Of a DNA stretch of 43,376 bases, positions 35,095 through 42,761 are shown one piece after another (the first letter of the stretch is position 1; each line of letters starts with the position of its first letter). The notes beneath the pieces were generated by a model that was not told where the DNA came from, made no database searches, and saw nothing but the letters and a program-made list of their open reading frames with translations. Source of the stretch: Aquiflexum sp. TKW24L (GTDB lineage: Bacteria > Bacteroidota > Bacteroidia > Cytophagales > Cyclobacteriaceae); NCBI RefSeq assembly GCF_023502205.1, contig NZ_JAMFLG010000037.1:1-43376 (forward strand). Direction: 5' to 3'. The position numbers and the translations under genes were made by a program.

Positions 35095-35573
35095 CAGGTT
35101 GTTTTCCTATTTAATTTTTCTCTTAAATTCTCAATTTCCGTTTCGTACGATTTGATCTGCTTTTCCATCTGATAGATTTTCAATTCATCTTCAGGACGCT
35201 CTGCCACCAATTTTGGAAGTTCCCGTATAAGCACAAACGCCGTAACCAAACTCACTATGGCCGTCACCAACCTCACAAGTGCACTGAACCTGTAGGCAGG
35301 CCACCAAAACATCACCGCATCGATCAAGTGCGTACTCCCACATAGGATAATAAAAGCTCCGAAAAGCCAGAAAACCGGTAGGAAGGGGAGATTATGCCGT
35401 TTTTGAATAAAGAAGATTATAATGGCCGGAAGAACAAAATAAGCCAGCCAAATGGCTATATCACTCGTGATGTATAACCAACCGTGAAACGATGTCCATT
35501 CGCCGCAAACCCAGCGTGCCGGCCAGTCATCTGTGTTAAATAATTCTGAAAAAAATTCAGTTACTTGCTCCAT
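35094..35573 (-). CDS. Stand-alone ETR1-like ethylene/copper-binding sensor protein
   Basis: A 159-residue membrane protein with three hydrophobic helices (about 35-56, 64-88, 94-117) and a charged C-terminal coiled coil (about 124-156). The membrane part matches the ethylene-binding domain of plant ETR1. It has SD at 37-38, AYF at 44-46, Pro49 and FGAFIILCGSTHLID with Cys78 and His82. The Asp-Tyr-Pro-Cys-His spacings of 7, 4, 29 and 4 equal those of ETR1 residues D25, Y32, P36, C65 and H69. In ETR1 the Cys and His bind Cu(I) and ethylene. Here the domain is not fused to GAF or kinase domains; the kinase is the next, overlapping gene. It probably senses ethylene or another copper ligand; the true signal is untested. 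Confidence 0.9.
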   Translation of the reverse strand: MEQVTEFFSELFNTDDWPARWVCGEWTSFHGWLYITSDIAIWLAYFVLPAIIIFFIQKRHNLPFLPVFWLFGAFIILCGSTHLIDAVMFWWPAYRFSALVRLVTAIVSLVTAFVLIRELPKLVAERPEDELKIYQMEKQIKSYETEIENLREKLNRKTT

Positions 35574-35594
35574 GGGATTTACGATTGGTTTTAA

Positions 35595-35614
35595 GTAAAT
35601 ATAAATTTATTTAC
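35595..35614. promoter_or_regulatory. Inverted repeat upstream of the ETR1-like operon
   Basis: GTAAATATAAATTTATTTAC has 7-nt perfect arms (GTAAATA/TATTTAC) around six A/T bases and lies 21 nt before the start codon of the ETR-like gene. It may be an operator, but AT-rich DNA yields such palindromes by chance. Confidence 0.25.
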
Positions 35615-35727
35615 AATTTAAAACTAAAGATAAGCGGATGAAAAAACCTGTTAATCCGGGCTTTCAAGATCAATAAATTGTTTTTTTGATAATGAGTGAG
35701 GTCTCATATGATTCATATTCAGAGCTG

Positions 35728-38319
35728 TTACTTACCTTCCATCGATTCGATTACCTTCAGGATGTCGATGCCTTTGCCTATCACAGGCGCCCACAGATCG
35801 CCTTTTTTTTCAATACGTTTCAAAACGTTCTTGATGGTAAACTGTGAAGGAGAGAGTGATGGATTGACCTCAGCCCATTCGAGAGGCGTACTGACCGTAG
35901 CTCCGGGTTTAGGCCTGGCAGAGTAAGGTGCCGCCAATGTTTGCCCCTGCCTGTTTTGTAAATAATCTACATATATTCTATTATTTCTTTGTGCCAATGG
36001 GCGTTTGAGCGTGGTGGTTTTGGGAAGTTTTTCATTTACTTTTTGGGCAATCAGCTCACCAAATATCTTGCCAGTCTCATAATCATATTGTGCTCCGAGG
36101 GGAATGTAGACATGTAATCCCGTCGCCCCTGATGTTTTGCAATAACATGGCACTTCCAATCCATCCAAAATTTCCTTTGCCACAAGGGCGGCTTCTACTA
36201 CATTTTTGAAATCAGGGTTTTTTTTGGGTGGATCCAAATCTATCACGACCCAATCAGGCTTATCCAGGTTTTTGATGGTCGAATTCCACGGATTGATTTC
36301 AATACACCCCAAATTGGCCATGTAAACCAATGTTGCCTTGTCATTACAGATCAGGTAATCGATTTTTTTTTCTGTGGATTCGGAATAGACTTCAAAGGTC
36401 TTTAGCCAGGAAGGAATTTTGTCTTTTTCGACATTCTTCTGATAAAAGCTCTGCCCGTCGATTCCATTGGGAAATCGGTTCATGGACTGTGGCCTGTCCT
36501 TCAAATAAGGTAGCATGACTTCTGCTATTTCACTGTAATAATTGACCAAGTCACCTTTGGTAATGCCTTCTCCGGGATAATACTCTTTGTTTTGGTTGGT
36601 AAGCTGCAATGTCCTTTTGCCAATATTGACACTTCGGTCATTCTCAGGCTTTGATGGCTTTTCTTTTTCCTCCTTGGGAGCTTTCTCGTTTGGTTTGCTT
36701 TTGCTTTTGGCAGCAGGCTTTTCCTGCTTTTCTGGTGAATCTTTCGCTACTGTTATTTGATTGGAGTTGGCTTGCACCTCGGTTAATTTTTTGTCTGTCC
36801 TCAATCCTAGAAAAACCGGATGTCTTAGGTTTCCATCTTGGGTAAATTCCGTGAATTTTACCTGAGCGATAAACTTCGGTTCCATCCATTGGATTTTACG
36901 GATGATTTTTACCTTTTCCTTTAACGGCGAAGAATCGGTGAAATGAGGTTCGAATTTTTGATACAAATCCTTAAGATCAGCTTCAGTGAATCCCGTGCCG
37001 CAGTTGCCAATGTACTTCAGTTCTTTACCATGGTACTGTGCAAGTAAAACGGATCCAAAATACTTGCGTGAACCTTTGGTCTCTGTGATTCCGATGATGA
37101 TGGCTTCTTCCTGATTGAGGAGTTTGATCTTCAGCCATTCCTTGCTTCTGCGTCCTACCCGGTACACACTGTTTCCGTCTTTGGCAATGATGCCTTCAAG
37201 GTTTTTTTTGCTTGCCTCGTTCAAAAAATCTATTCCCTTTTCCTCCATATGATCAGAGTAAAGGATATGCTTATTGTCATGATTGGAGAGCAGCATTTTT
37301 AAAAGCTCTTTTCTTTTCAATAAGTCTAACCCCTGTATACTGTTGCCATCTAAATGCAAGAGGTCAAAAACATAGTACTTAAGCGTTCCCTTGCCTGTTT
37401 TCTTAAAGTTTTGCAACAACTGAAAATCAGAACGGCCTTTGCTGTCTTCTATGACCACTTCTCCATCCAATACAGCTTCATGACCTAATCCTTTTAACTC
37501 ATCGGCAATGGATTTGAACAAAGTATTGAAGGATAGTTCGTTACGGCTAAAAAGATCAACATTATCTTCATTGACCACAGCTATGGTGCGGTAGCCATCA
37601 TATTTGATCTCAAATATCCAATCCTTTTTGTCAAATGGATCCTCTACCGTCTCCGCCAACATGGGTTTGGTAAAAGCTGCTGTGGTTTTGCTAGTAGAAG
37701 AGGTAGATTTTGCTTTTGTTGTTTTTTTAGTTTCGCTTTTGGAAGGTAATTGCTGCATTTCCTCCAAAGTCTGTTCAGACAAGACAGATTTCCCCTTTTT
37801 CAAAACATCTGTTTTGCTGGCGAACTTGTCTTCCTTTTTGATCAGCAGCCAAGCATTGTCTTCTTTGCCTTTTAATTGTACCAAATCAAATTCGCCTTTT
37901 AATTTCTCTCCCTCAAGCCAAAGCGCCAAATGCCCTTTGTCAAAACCTCTTTTCAGTTTTTGGTAGGCCTCTTCGGGATTCTCCGCATCAGGATAGGTGT
38001 AGCTTCCGGTATCCCACACAATCACATGGCCTGCACCATAGTTGCCCTTGGGAATTTCCCCTTCAAAATCCTTGTAGCTGAAGGGATGGTCCTCGACCAT
38101 AATGGCAAGGCGCTTATCATCGGGATTTAGGGAAGGCCCTTTGGGTACGGCCCAGCTTTTCAGAACCCCGTCAAACTCTAATCGCAAATCGTAATGCAGG
38201 TTTCTGGCGTCGTGTTTTTGAACAACAAAAAGTAACTCCTCCCCTGTTTTTTTTAGCTCCCCTTCAGGCTCTTTGGTGGAGTTGAAATTTCTCTTTTCAT
38301 TGTATTTTGACAAACCCAT
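35728..38319 (-). CDS. ligD: ATP-dependent DNA ligase D (LigD)
   Basis: An 863-residue NHEJ repair enzyme in the Pseudomonas-type order. The 3'-phosphoesterase domain (about 25-165) has QKHDARNLHYDLRLE with His36, Asp37 and His42. The ATP-dependent ligase domain (about 218-515) has nucleophile Lys239 in EIKYDGYR and downstream motifs DGEVVIED and EGIIAK. A Lys/Pro/Glu-rich linker spans about 520-565, and the primase/polymerase domain (about 570-863) has VIDLDPPKK as its metal site and KTSGATGLHVYIPL. All three activities appear intact. The gene lies 11 nt after ku in the same operon, and Ku recruits LigD to broken ends. It is the last gene of the operon; I see no clear terminator. Confidence 0.97.
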   Translation of the reverse strand: MGLSKYNEKRNFNSTKEPEGELKKTGEELLFVVQKHDARNLHYDLRLEFDGVLKSWAVPKGPSLNPDDKRLAIMVEDHPFSYKDFEGEIPKGNYGAGHVIVWDTGSYTYPDAENPEEAYQKLKRGFDKGHLALWLEGEKLKGEFDLVQLKGKEDNAWLLIKKEDKFASKTDVLKKGKSVLSEQTLEEMQQLPSKSETKKTTKAKSTSSTSKTTAAFTKPMLAETVEDPFDKKDWIFEIKYDGYRTIAVVNEDNVDLFSRNELSFNTLFKSIADELKGLGHEAVLDGEVVIEDSKGRSDFQLLQNFKKTGKGTLKYYVFDLLHLDGNSIQGLDLLKRKELLKMLLSNHDNKHILYSDHMEEKGIDFLNEASKKNLEGIIAKDGNSVYRVGRRSKEWLKIKLLNQEEAIIIGITETKGSRKYFGSVLLAQYHGKELKYIGNCGTGFTEADLKDLYQKFEPHFTDSSPLKEKVKIIRKIQWMEPKFIAQVKFTEFTQDGNLRHPVFLGLRTDKKLTEVQANSNQITVAKDSPEKQEKPAAKSKSKPNEKAPKEEKEKPSKPENDRSVNIGKRTLQLTNQNKEYYPGEGITKGDLVNYYSEIAEVMLPYLKDRPQSMNRFPNGIDGQSFYQKNVEKDKIPSWLKTFEVYSESTEKKIDYLICNDKATLVYMANLGCIEINPWNSTIKNLDKPDWVVIDLDPPKKNPDFKNVVEAALVAKEILDGLEVPCYCKTSGATGLHVYIPLGAQYDYETGKIFGELIAQKVNEKLPKTTTLKRPLAQRNNRIYVDYLQNRQGQTLAAPYSARPKPGATVSTPLEWAEVNPSLSPSQFTIKNVLKRIEKKGDLWAPVIGKGIDILKVIESMEGK

Positions 38320-38330
38320 ATCATAAAAAA

Positions 38331-39107
38331 TTAAGCACTTTTGGTCTTCTTTTCTGCCAAACTGGCTTTGAGCATTTCCATCAAATCGTCACTTTGTCTG
38401 TGAACCACTTTCATCTTGGATTTTGCAGGTTTTTTGCCTTTTGCTTTGGCTTTGATGATCTCCAAAAGTTTTGCCGTATAAGTATCCTTGTAATTGTCAA
38501 TGTCAAATTTTTCTGTCAGCTGATCAATCAGCTTATCAGCCATGTCAATTTCTTTGGTTTTGGACTTGGACACCGGAGGTAATTTCAGTTCTGATATATC
38601 CCGTATCTCCTGCACAAACCGGATCCGGTTGAGCACTATGACACTGCCGTAAGGCTTCAAAACAGCCAATCCTTCTTTGTTTCGCATGACAAATGAAGTG
38701 ACACCGACTTTGCCGGATGCTTCTAACGAATCACGGAGCAAGGCATAGGCCTTATTTCCTGATTTGTCCGGTTCGAGGTAATAAGGTTGTTCGTAATAGA
38801 TACTGTCGATTTCCTTGCTGTCAGCAAAACTGAGGATATCAATGGTTTTTGTTTTTTCAGCATCGGCTGCTTCAAAATCTTCACTCTCCAACACCACATA
38901 GTCATCCCCCATTTTGTAGCCTTTGACAATGTCAGCATATTCGACTTCTTTACCCGTTATCTCGTTTACCCTTTTAAACTTGATATTCGAGTGATCTTTA
39001 CTGTCGAGCATATCCAAGTCCAACCGGCTTTCTTCGATGGCTGAATATATTTTTATCGGAATATTGATCAATCCGAAACTGATAGAACCTGTCCAAATTG
39101 CCCGCAT
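38331..39107 (-). CDS. ku: Ku, DNA end-binding protein of bacterial NHEJ
   Basis: A 258-residue bacterial Ku. It starts with the characteristic [19 protein letters not shown] and continues with [43 protein letters not shown] and a [16 protein letters not shown] core. The C-terminal tail after the ring is Lys-rich ([13 protein letters not shown]), as in Ku proteins that use a basic extension to contact DNA and LigD. It lies between a small membrane-protein gene (5 nt) and ligD (11 nt), so the three are co-transcribed. The length is typical of the family. Confidence 0.97.
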   Translation of the reverse strand: MRAIWTGSISFGLINIPIKIYSAIEESRLDLDMLDSKDHSNIKFKRVNEITGKEVEYADIVKGYKMGDDYVVLESEDFEAADAEKTKTIDILSFADSKEIDSIYYEQPYYLEPDKSGNKAYALLRDSLEASGKVGVTSFVMRNKEGLAVLKPYGSVIVLNRIRFVQEIRDISELKLPPVSKSKTKEIDMADKLIDQLTEKFDIDNYKDTYTAKLLEIIKAKAKGKKPAKSKMKVVHRQSDDLMEMLKASLAEKKTKSA

Positions 39108-39112
39108 AACTA

Positions 39113-39580
39113 TTATTTTGATTCTTGAATGAATTTTTTCTCTTCTACTTTTGATTTGTAAGCCATACCGGCAAATGCACCAAACACCACATGCGCAAGC
39201 ATCAAGTGCCCAAAGTATTTCTTCAGATCTTTGGCAGGAGGATTGGGATGAAGCTTAAATACTCCCTTCCAAACCAATATACCGGCTAGGCCACTTGCGG
39301 CACCCAATAAACTTCCCGAAAGAATTCCGGGCTTAACCTTACCGGATTTCCATAGCTTATGATAGAGGGAAGAGAAGCCAAAACCTGCAATATAATGCAG
39401 TGCCCATCCGTCTACTGCGGCATCGGATTTCCGCATCTTGGGGCTAAGTCTCGAAATTAAATCCGCCAGAACAAGTGGCTCCCTAAAATTCTCCTCCTTC
39501 TTCTCAGACACCAGATAACTAAAAAGTGTCATGGATGAAGTTCCTGCTACCGTGGAGTTTATGATGGGTTTTAGATTCAT
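39113..39580 (-). CDS. Hypothetical small membrane protein at the head of the ku-ligD operon
   Basis: A 155-residue protein with weakly hydrophobic, glycine-rich segments at about 5-22, 60-75 ([16 protein letters not shown]), 84-104 ([21 protein letters not shown]) and 125-142 ([17 protein letters not shown]). The pattern resembles uncharacterised DUF1440/YagU-like small membrane proteins, but I am not certain. The frame is open to an ATG at 39631; the ATG at 39580 fits better with a start into MNLKPIINS. Only 5 nt separate its stop from the ku start, so it is part of the NHEJ operon. Its function in repair, if any, is unknown. Confidence 0.85.
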   Translation of the reverse strand: MNLKPIINSTVAGTSSMTLFSYLVSEKKEENFREPLVLADLISRLSPKMRKSDAAVDGWALHYIAGFGFSSLYHKLWKSGKVKPGILSGSLLGAASGLAGILVWKGVFKLHPNPPAKDLKKYFGHLMLAHVVFGAFAGMAYKSKVEEKKFIQESK

Positions 39581-39966
39581 AAATGCAAAGGATATCTTTT
39601 TTCTATAAAGTCCTTTACACAAACGCATCATTAAATTACATGATTTATTGTTAGTGACTTATAGTTAATCTTGTACCTTGTTTTCATATCAAAAAATGAT
39701 AAAGTATTGGCAATGTTGGACTTGGGGAATACCTCAAAAATGCCGACAGGCTTTAGCGAGCATTAAGTGTAGAAAGCCAACATTTGGAGAGGGATACAAA
39801 AATGGTCCCGCTACCGTTTTTGCGCAAATCTGCGATATCTGCGGGACGATTAAAAATTAAGAATGATGAATTAAGAATGAGTGACACAACCGTTGGTAGT
39901 GATATTCTCCGCGCTCTCTGCGTGATATTACTTTAGATTTCTCCATATTAATTTATAATCCTCGCT
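39581..39966. repeat. Intergenic region with repeat fragments
   Basis: No gene is supported. It contains CAAATCTGCGATATCTGCGG (about 39824-39844), shared with the 18060 region, followed by AAGAATGATGAATTAAGAATGA, shared with 42770-42800, and GCGCTCTCTGCGTGA. These are fragments of the dispersed repeat families noted elsewhere. The ku-operon promoter should lie at the left edge. Confidence 0.5.
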
Positions 39967-40293
39967 TCAATTGGCAACGGCTTTGAGACCGATAATGGAC
40001 CCGATCAATGTGATCAGAAAAAATAAGCGAAGAAAAGTAGCCGGCTCTTTGAAAATAAAAATCCCAATCAAAACCGTCCCAACTGCCCCAACACCCGTCC
40101 ACACGGCATAAGCCGTTCCGATAGGCAACGTTTGGGTAGCTTTGATCAACAGCCCCATGCTGATCCCAAGGGTTACTACAAAACCACCATACCATAAATA
40201 CATTTCATTACCTGAGGTTTCTTTTGCCCTACCCAAGCAAAAAGCAAAAGCCACCTCAAACAATCCCGCAATAATCAATACGATCCAATTCAT
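39967..40293 (-). CDS. SMR-family small multidrug/guanidinium-type transporter
   Basis: A 108-residue, four-helix small multidrug resistance protein. The essential membrane Glu lies in LIIAGLFEVAFAFCLGRAKE (helix 1), with conserved TLPIGTAYAVWTGVGAVGTVLIG in helix 3 and LIGSIIGLK at the end. The pattern is closer to the SugE/Gdx branch than to EmrE, but the Trp that follows the Glu by three residues in Gdx proteins is Phe here, so substrate is uncertain (guanidinium or quaternary ammonium). The frame is open to 40368; I chose the ATG at 40293 because it gives the canonical MNWIVLIIAG start. No guanidine riboswitch is apparent in the roughly 100 nt upstream. Confidence 0.92.
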   Translation of the reverse strand: MNWIVLIIAGLFEVAFAFCLGRAKETSGNEMYLWYGGFVVTLGISMGLLIKATQTLPIGTAYAVWTGVGAVGTVLIGIFIFKEPATFLRLFFLITLIGSIIGLKAVAN

Positions 40294-40401
40294 CTGATTT
40301 ATTTTTGTGCAAAGGTCGTCAATGGAAGGAATGGAAAAATTTGTAGGAAGTAAATAAATTAAATCCAAGCTCCTAATTGCCCATGCATTGAAGTGACAAC
40401 C

Positions 40402-41157
40402 TTACTCTTTTTCGCCTAAAATAGCAGCGGGCTTGATGACTGTTTTTCTACGAAGACCAAAACTATCGATGGCGTATTTCCGGATATGGTCTTCCATTTC
40501 CTCCACCGAATCGGTCAGTAAAAATAATTCTAGGTCTTCTTTATTGATCGTGCCATAATCCGCCATATGCTGGATATAATTGTAAAGGTCATGGTGAAAA
40601 TCACTGCACATCAATACCACCGGAAACCGCCTCATGACATTGGTTTGGATCAATACCAATGCTTCAAAAAATTCATCCAGGGTTCCAAATCCACCGGGCA
40701 TCACCACAAAAGCATAGCTGTACTTTGAAAGCAGCACTTTCCTGACAAAAAAGAAATTGAAGTCCATCCATTTGTCCAAATAGGGATTGGGATGCTGCTC
40801 AAAAGGCAAGATGATATTACAACCGATCGACTTACCTCCTACATTTTTGGCCCCTCGGTTTGCTGCCTCCATGATTCCCGGACCACCACCGGTCATCACC
40901 GTAAATCCCATCTTGCTAACGCTTTCGCCTACTTTGACTGCGAATTTGTAGAATTTATCATTTTCTTCAAACCGAGCCGAACCAAAAACAGTCACACAAG
41001 GCCCTACAAAATGAAGCATCCGAAATCCCCGGATAAACTCCATCATCACTTTGATAAGAAATTTGAAATCTTTCCATCTGGTCTGGGGTCCGGCAAAAAA
41101 GGCTTCCTCTTCAGGATTGACCAAGGGCGAAAATCCTTTTACATGTTCTTTAATCAT
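40402..41157 (-). CDS. LOG-family (TIGR00730-like) nucleotide phosphoribohydrolase
   Basis: A 251-residue Rossmann-fold protein. It has the family hallmarks VTVFGSARF, VMTGGGPGIMEAANRGA and VMPGGFGTLDEFFEAL (the PGGxGTxxE motif). The family cleaves ribose-5-phosphate from nucleoside monophosphates and activates cytokinins in plants and some bacteria; older annotations call it lysine decarboxylase. The N-terminal extension of about 50 residues (KGFSPLVNPEEEAFFAGPQTRW) is typical of the longer bacterial LOG group. It is upstream of the SMR gene on the same strand, 108 nt away. The physiological role is probably nucleotide housekeeping. Confidence 0.94.
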   Translation of the reverse strand: MIKEHVKGFSPLVNPEEEAFFAGPQTRWKDFKFLIKVMMEFIRGFRMLHFVGPCVTVFGSARFEENDKFYKFAVKVGESVSKMGFTVMTGGGPGIMEAANRGAKNVGGKSIGCNIILPFEQHPNPYLDKWMDFNFFFVRKVLLSKYSYAFVVMPGGFGTLDEFFEALVLIQTNVMRRFPVVLMCSDFHHDLYNYIQHMADYGTINKEDLELFLLTDSVEEMEDHIRKYAIDSFGLRRKTVIKPAAILGEKE

Positions 41158-41660
41158 GCAGTAAACATATTTATAATTTTGAAAATTGCCATGGAAAATT
41201 TATTGTTCTTAGGTAGCACAAACATTGGCGGAGCTAAAAAAAAATGAAGAATTCAGAATGATGAATTATGATTGGAGTTAAGCAGCGTGTCCTTAGTTTT
41301 TGTTAACGCCTGCTTTAATAGGTGTTTGATTAAAGGAAAAGTGGACATTTTGGCTTGAGCCAAAAAGAATGAATAATTCAGAATGTTTGTGAAGACACAA
41401 ACAGTGGTGGAGGCTCTTCAAAAACCTATTTCTTGAGTACTTACAAAGGTTTGAAAAATTTTTTGGGAGAAAATTATTCTGATTTCTCAATACCACTAGT
41501 TTTTATGACCCGTGTCATTTTTCTTTACTACAATTAGACTGACATTTTAACTATTGTACAGAGAGAATATGTCATTTCTATGGCTTGGTAAATTCATAGA
41601 AATGAGCCTTGTAGGTACATAATAATTAAAATTCAACTTTTGGTTTTCTAAGAAAAGGTT
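41158..41660. repeat. Intergenic repeat region upstream of the permease gene
   Basis: It contains a half copy of the CACAAACATTGGCGG element (41215-41229), a TTCAGAATGATGAATTATGA segment and a diverged GTGTCCTT...GCCTGCTTTA module (about 41285-41330). A hairpin AATGTTTGTG-AAGA-CACAAACAGT lies at 41382-41405. The last 130 bases are AT-rich upstream DNA of the permease gene. No gene is supported. Confidence 0.55.
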
Positions 41661-42761
41661 ATGGAAAATAAAATTTCAACCCAGACAATTTACGACACCG
41701 TTATTAGGCTATTTATCTTGATGTTGATAGTCGTTTGGTGCATATTGATTATGCTTCCATTTGTCAATATTATGATGTGGAGTCTGATATTGGCAATGGC
41801 AATTTTTCCTTTGCATAGATCATTTGCCCTTAAGCTTGGGGGCAAGCCTAAACTAGCATCGTTCCTGATCGTTTTTTCCATATTGTCCATAGTAATTCTT
41901 CCCACGGTATTAATGATTATTTCACTTGTGGATGAAGTCAAAGAACTCAAGGCAAGTTTCAGCAGCGGGACACTGACAATTCCCCCGCCTACCGAAAAGG
42001 TTAAAGAATGGCCTATCATCGGCGGGCGCTTTTACGATCTGTGGCAGTCAGCTTCTGACAATTTGGAGCAGTCCATTGTCGCCTATAAAGACCAGATAAT
42101 TGATGTTGGGAGAAAAATTGTGTCAGGAATTTTGGGTGCCTTGGGAGGGGTTTTTCAGATAATTGTGGCACTTATTATCGCAGGTTTTCTTTTGGTCATC
42201 GGGGGAGTTGGGGAATCTATCCGTAAACTATTCAGAAAGTTGACCGGAGACAAAGGCGATGAATTTGCAGATATGACATTGATGACGGTTGGCAATGTGG
42301 TCAAAGGCGTATTAGGTGTCGCTTTGATTGTCGGGATTTTGCATGGTATAGTGTTTACGCTTGCGGGGATTCCCTATGCAGGTATATGGACCTTGATTGT
42401 GCTTGTTTTTGGTATCCTCCAAATCCCGGCAATACTGGTTACGCTCCCCATCATTATTTATATGTTTGCTACTAAGGAGCCGATGCCGGCAACCGTCTGG
42501 ACTTTCTTATTGGTAGTTGCGGGTTTGTCGGACAACGTTCTCAAACCGATTTTGCTAGGCAAAGGAGCACCCGTGCCCATGCTAATCATATTTATTGGGG
42601 TGATTGGAGGATTTATATTTTCCGGTTTTATCGGCTTATTCACAGGAGCTATAGTGATGTCTATCGGTTACAAACTATTTGCCGGATGGCTAAACTCAGA
42701 CAATACAATCCGCTTAAATCCGAGAAGCGAGAGCCGAGATGCGAGAAGCGAGAAAAAATGA
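41661..42761 (+). CDS. AI-2E-family permease (PerM/YdiK-like)
   Basis: A 366-residue integral membrane protein with about eight helices: two closely spaced at about 12-55, one at about 66-86, and four to five between about 155 and 345. The family signature lies in PYAGIWTLIVLVFGILQIP, the long amphipathic region (about 90-150) and LSDNVLKPILLGKGAPVP. Members have been linked to autoinducer-2 export or Na+/H+ exchange, so the name should not be taken as proof of function. The start has AAGAAAAGG 4-10 nt upstream. The C-terminal tail (RSESRDARSEKK) is encoded by DNA resembling the adjoining repeat, so the end of the gene may have been altered by it. Confidence 0.93.
   Translation: MENKISTQTIYDTVIRLFILMLIVVWCILIMLPFVNIMMWSLILAMAIFPLHRSFALKLGGKPKLASFLIVFSILSIVILPTVLMIISLVDEVKELKASFSSGTLTIPPPTEKVKEWPIIGGRFYDLWQSASDNLEQSIVAYKDQIIDVGRKIVSGILGALGGVFQIIVALIIAGFLLVIGGVGESIRKLFRKLTGDKGDEFADMTLMTVGNVVKGVLGVALIVGILHGIVFTLAGIPYAGIWTLIVLVFGILQIPAILVTLPIIIYMFATKEPMPATVWTFLLVVAGLSDNVLKPILLGKGAPVPMLIIFIGVIGGFIFSGFIGLFTGAIVMSIGYKLFAGWLNSDNTIRLNPRSESRDARSEKK

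Noticed and set aside
40294-40400. Possible guanidine riboswitch upstream of the SMR transporter
   Set aside because: The leader is short and AT-rich, with no structured conserved blocks that I can recognise.
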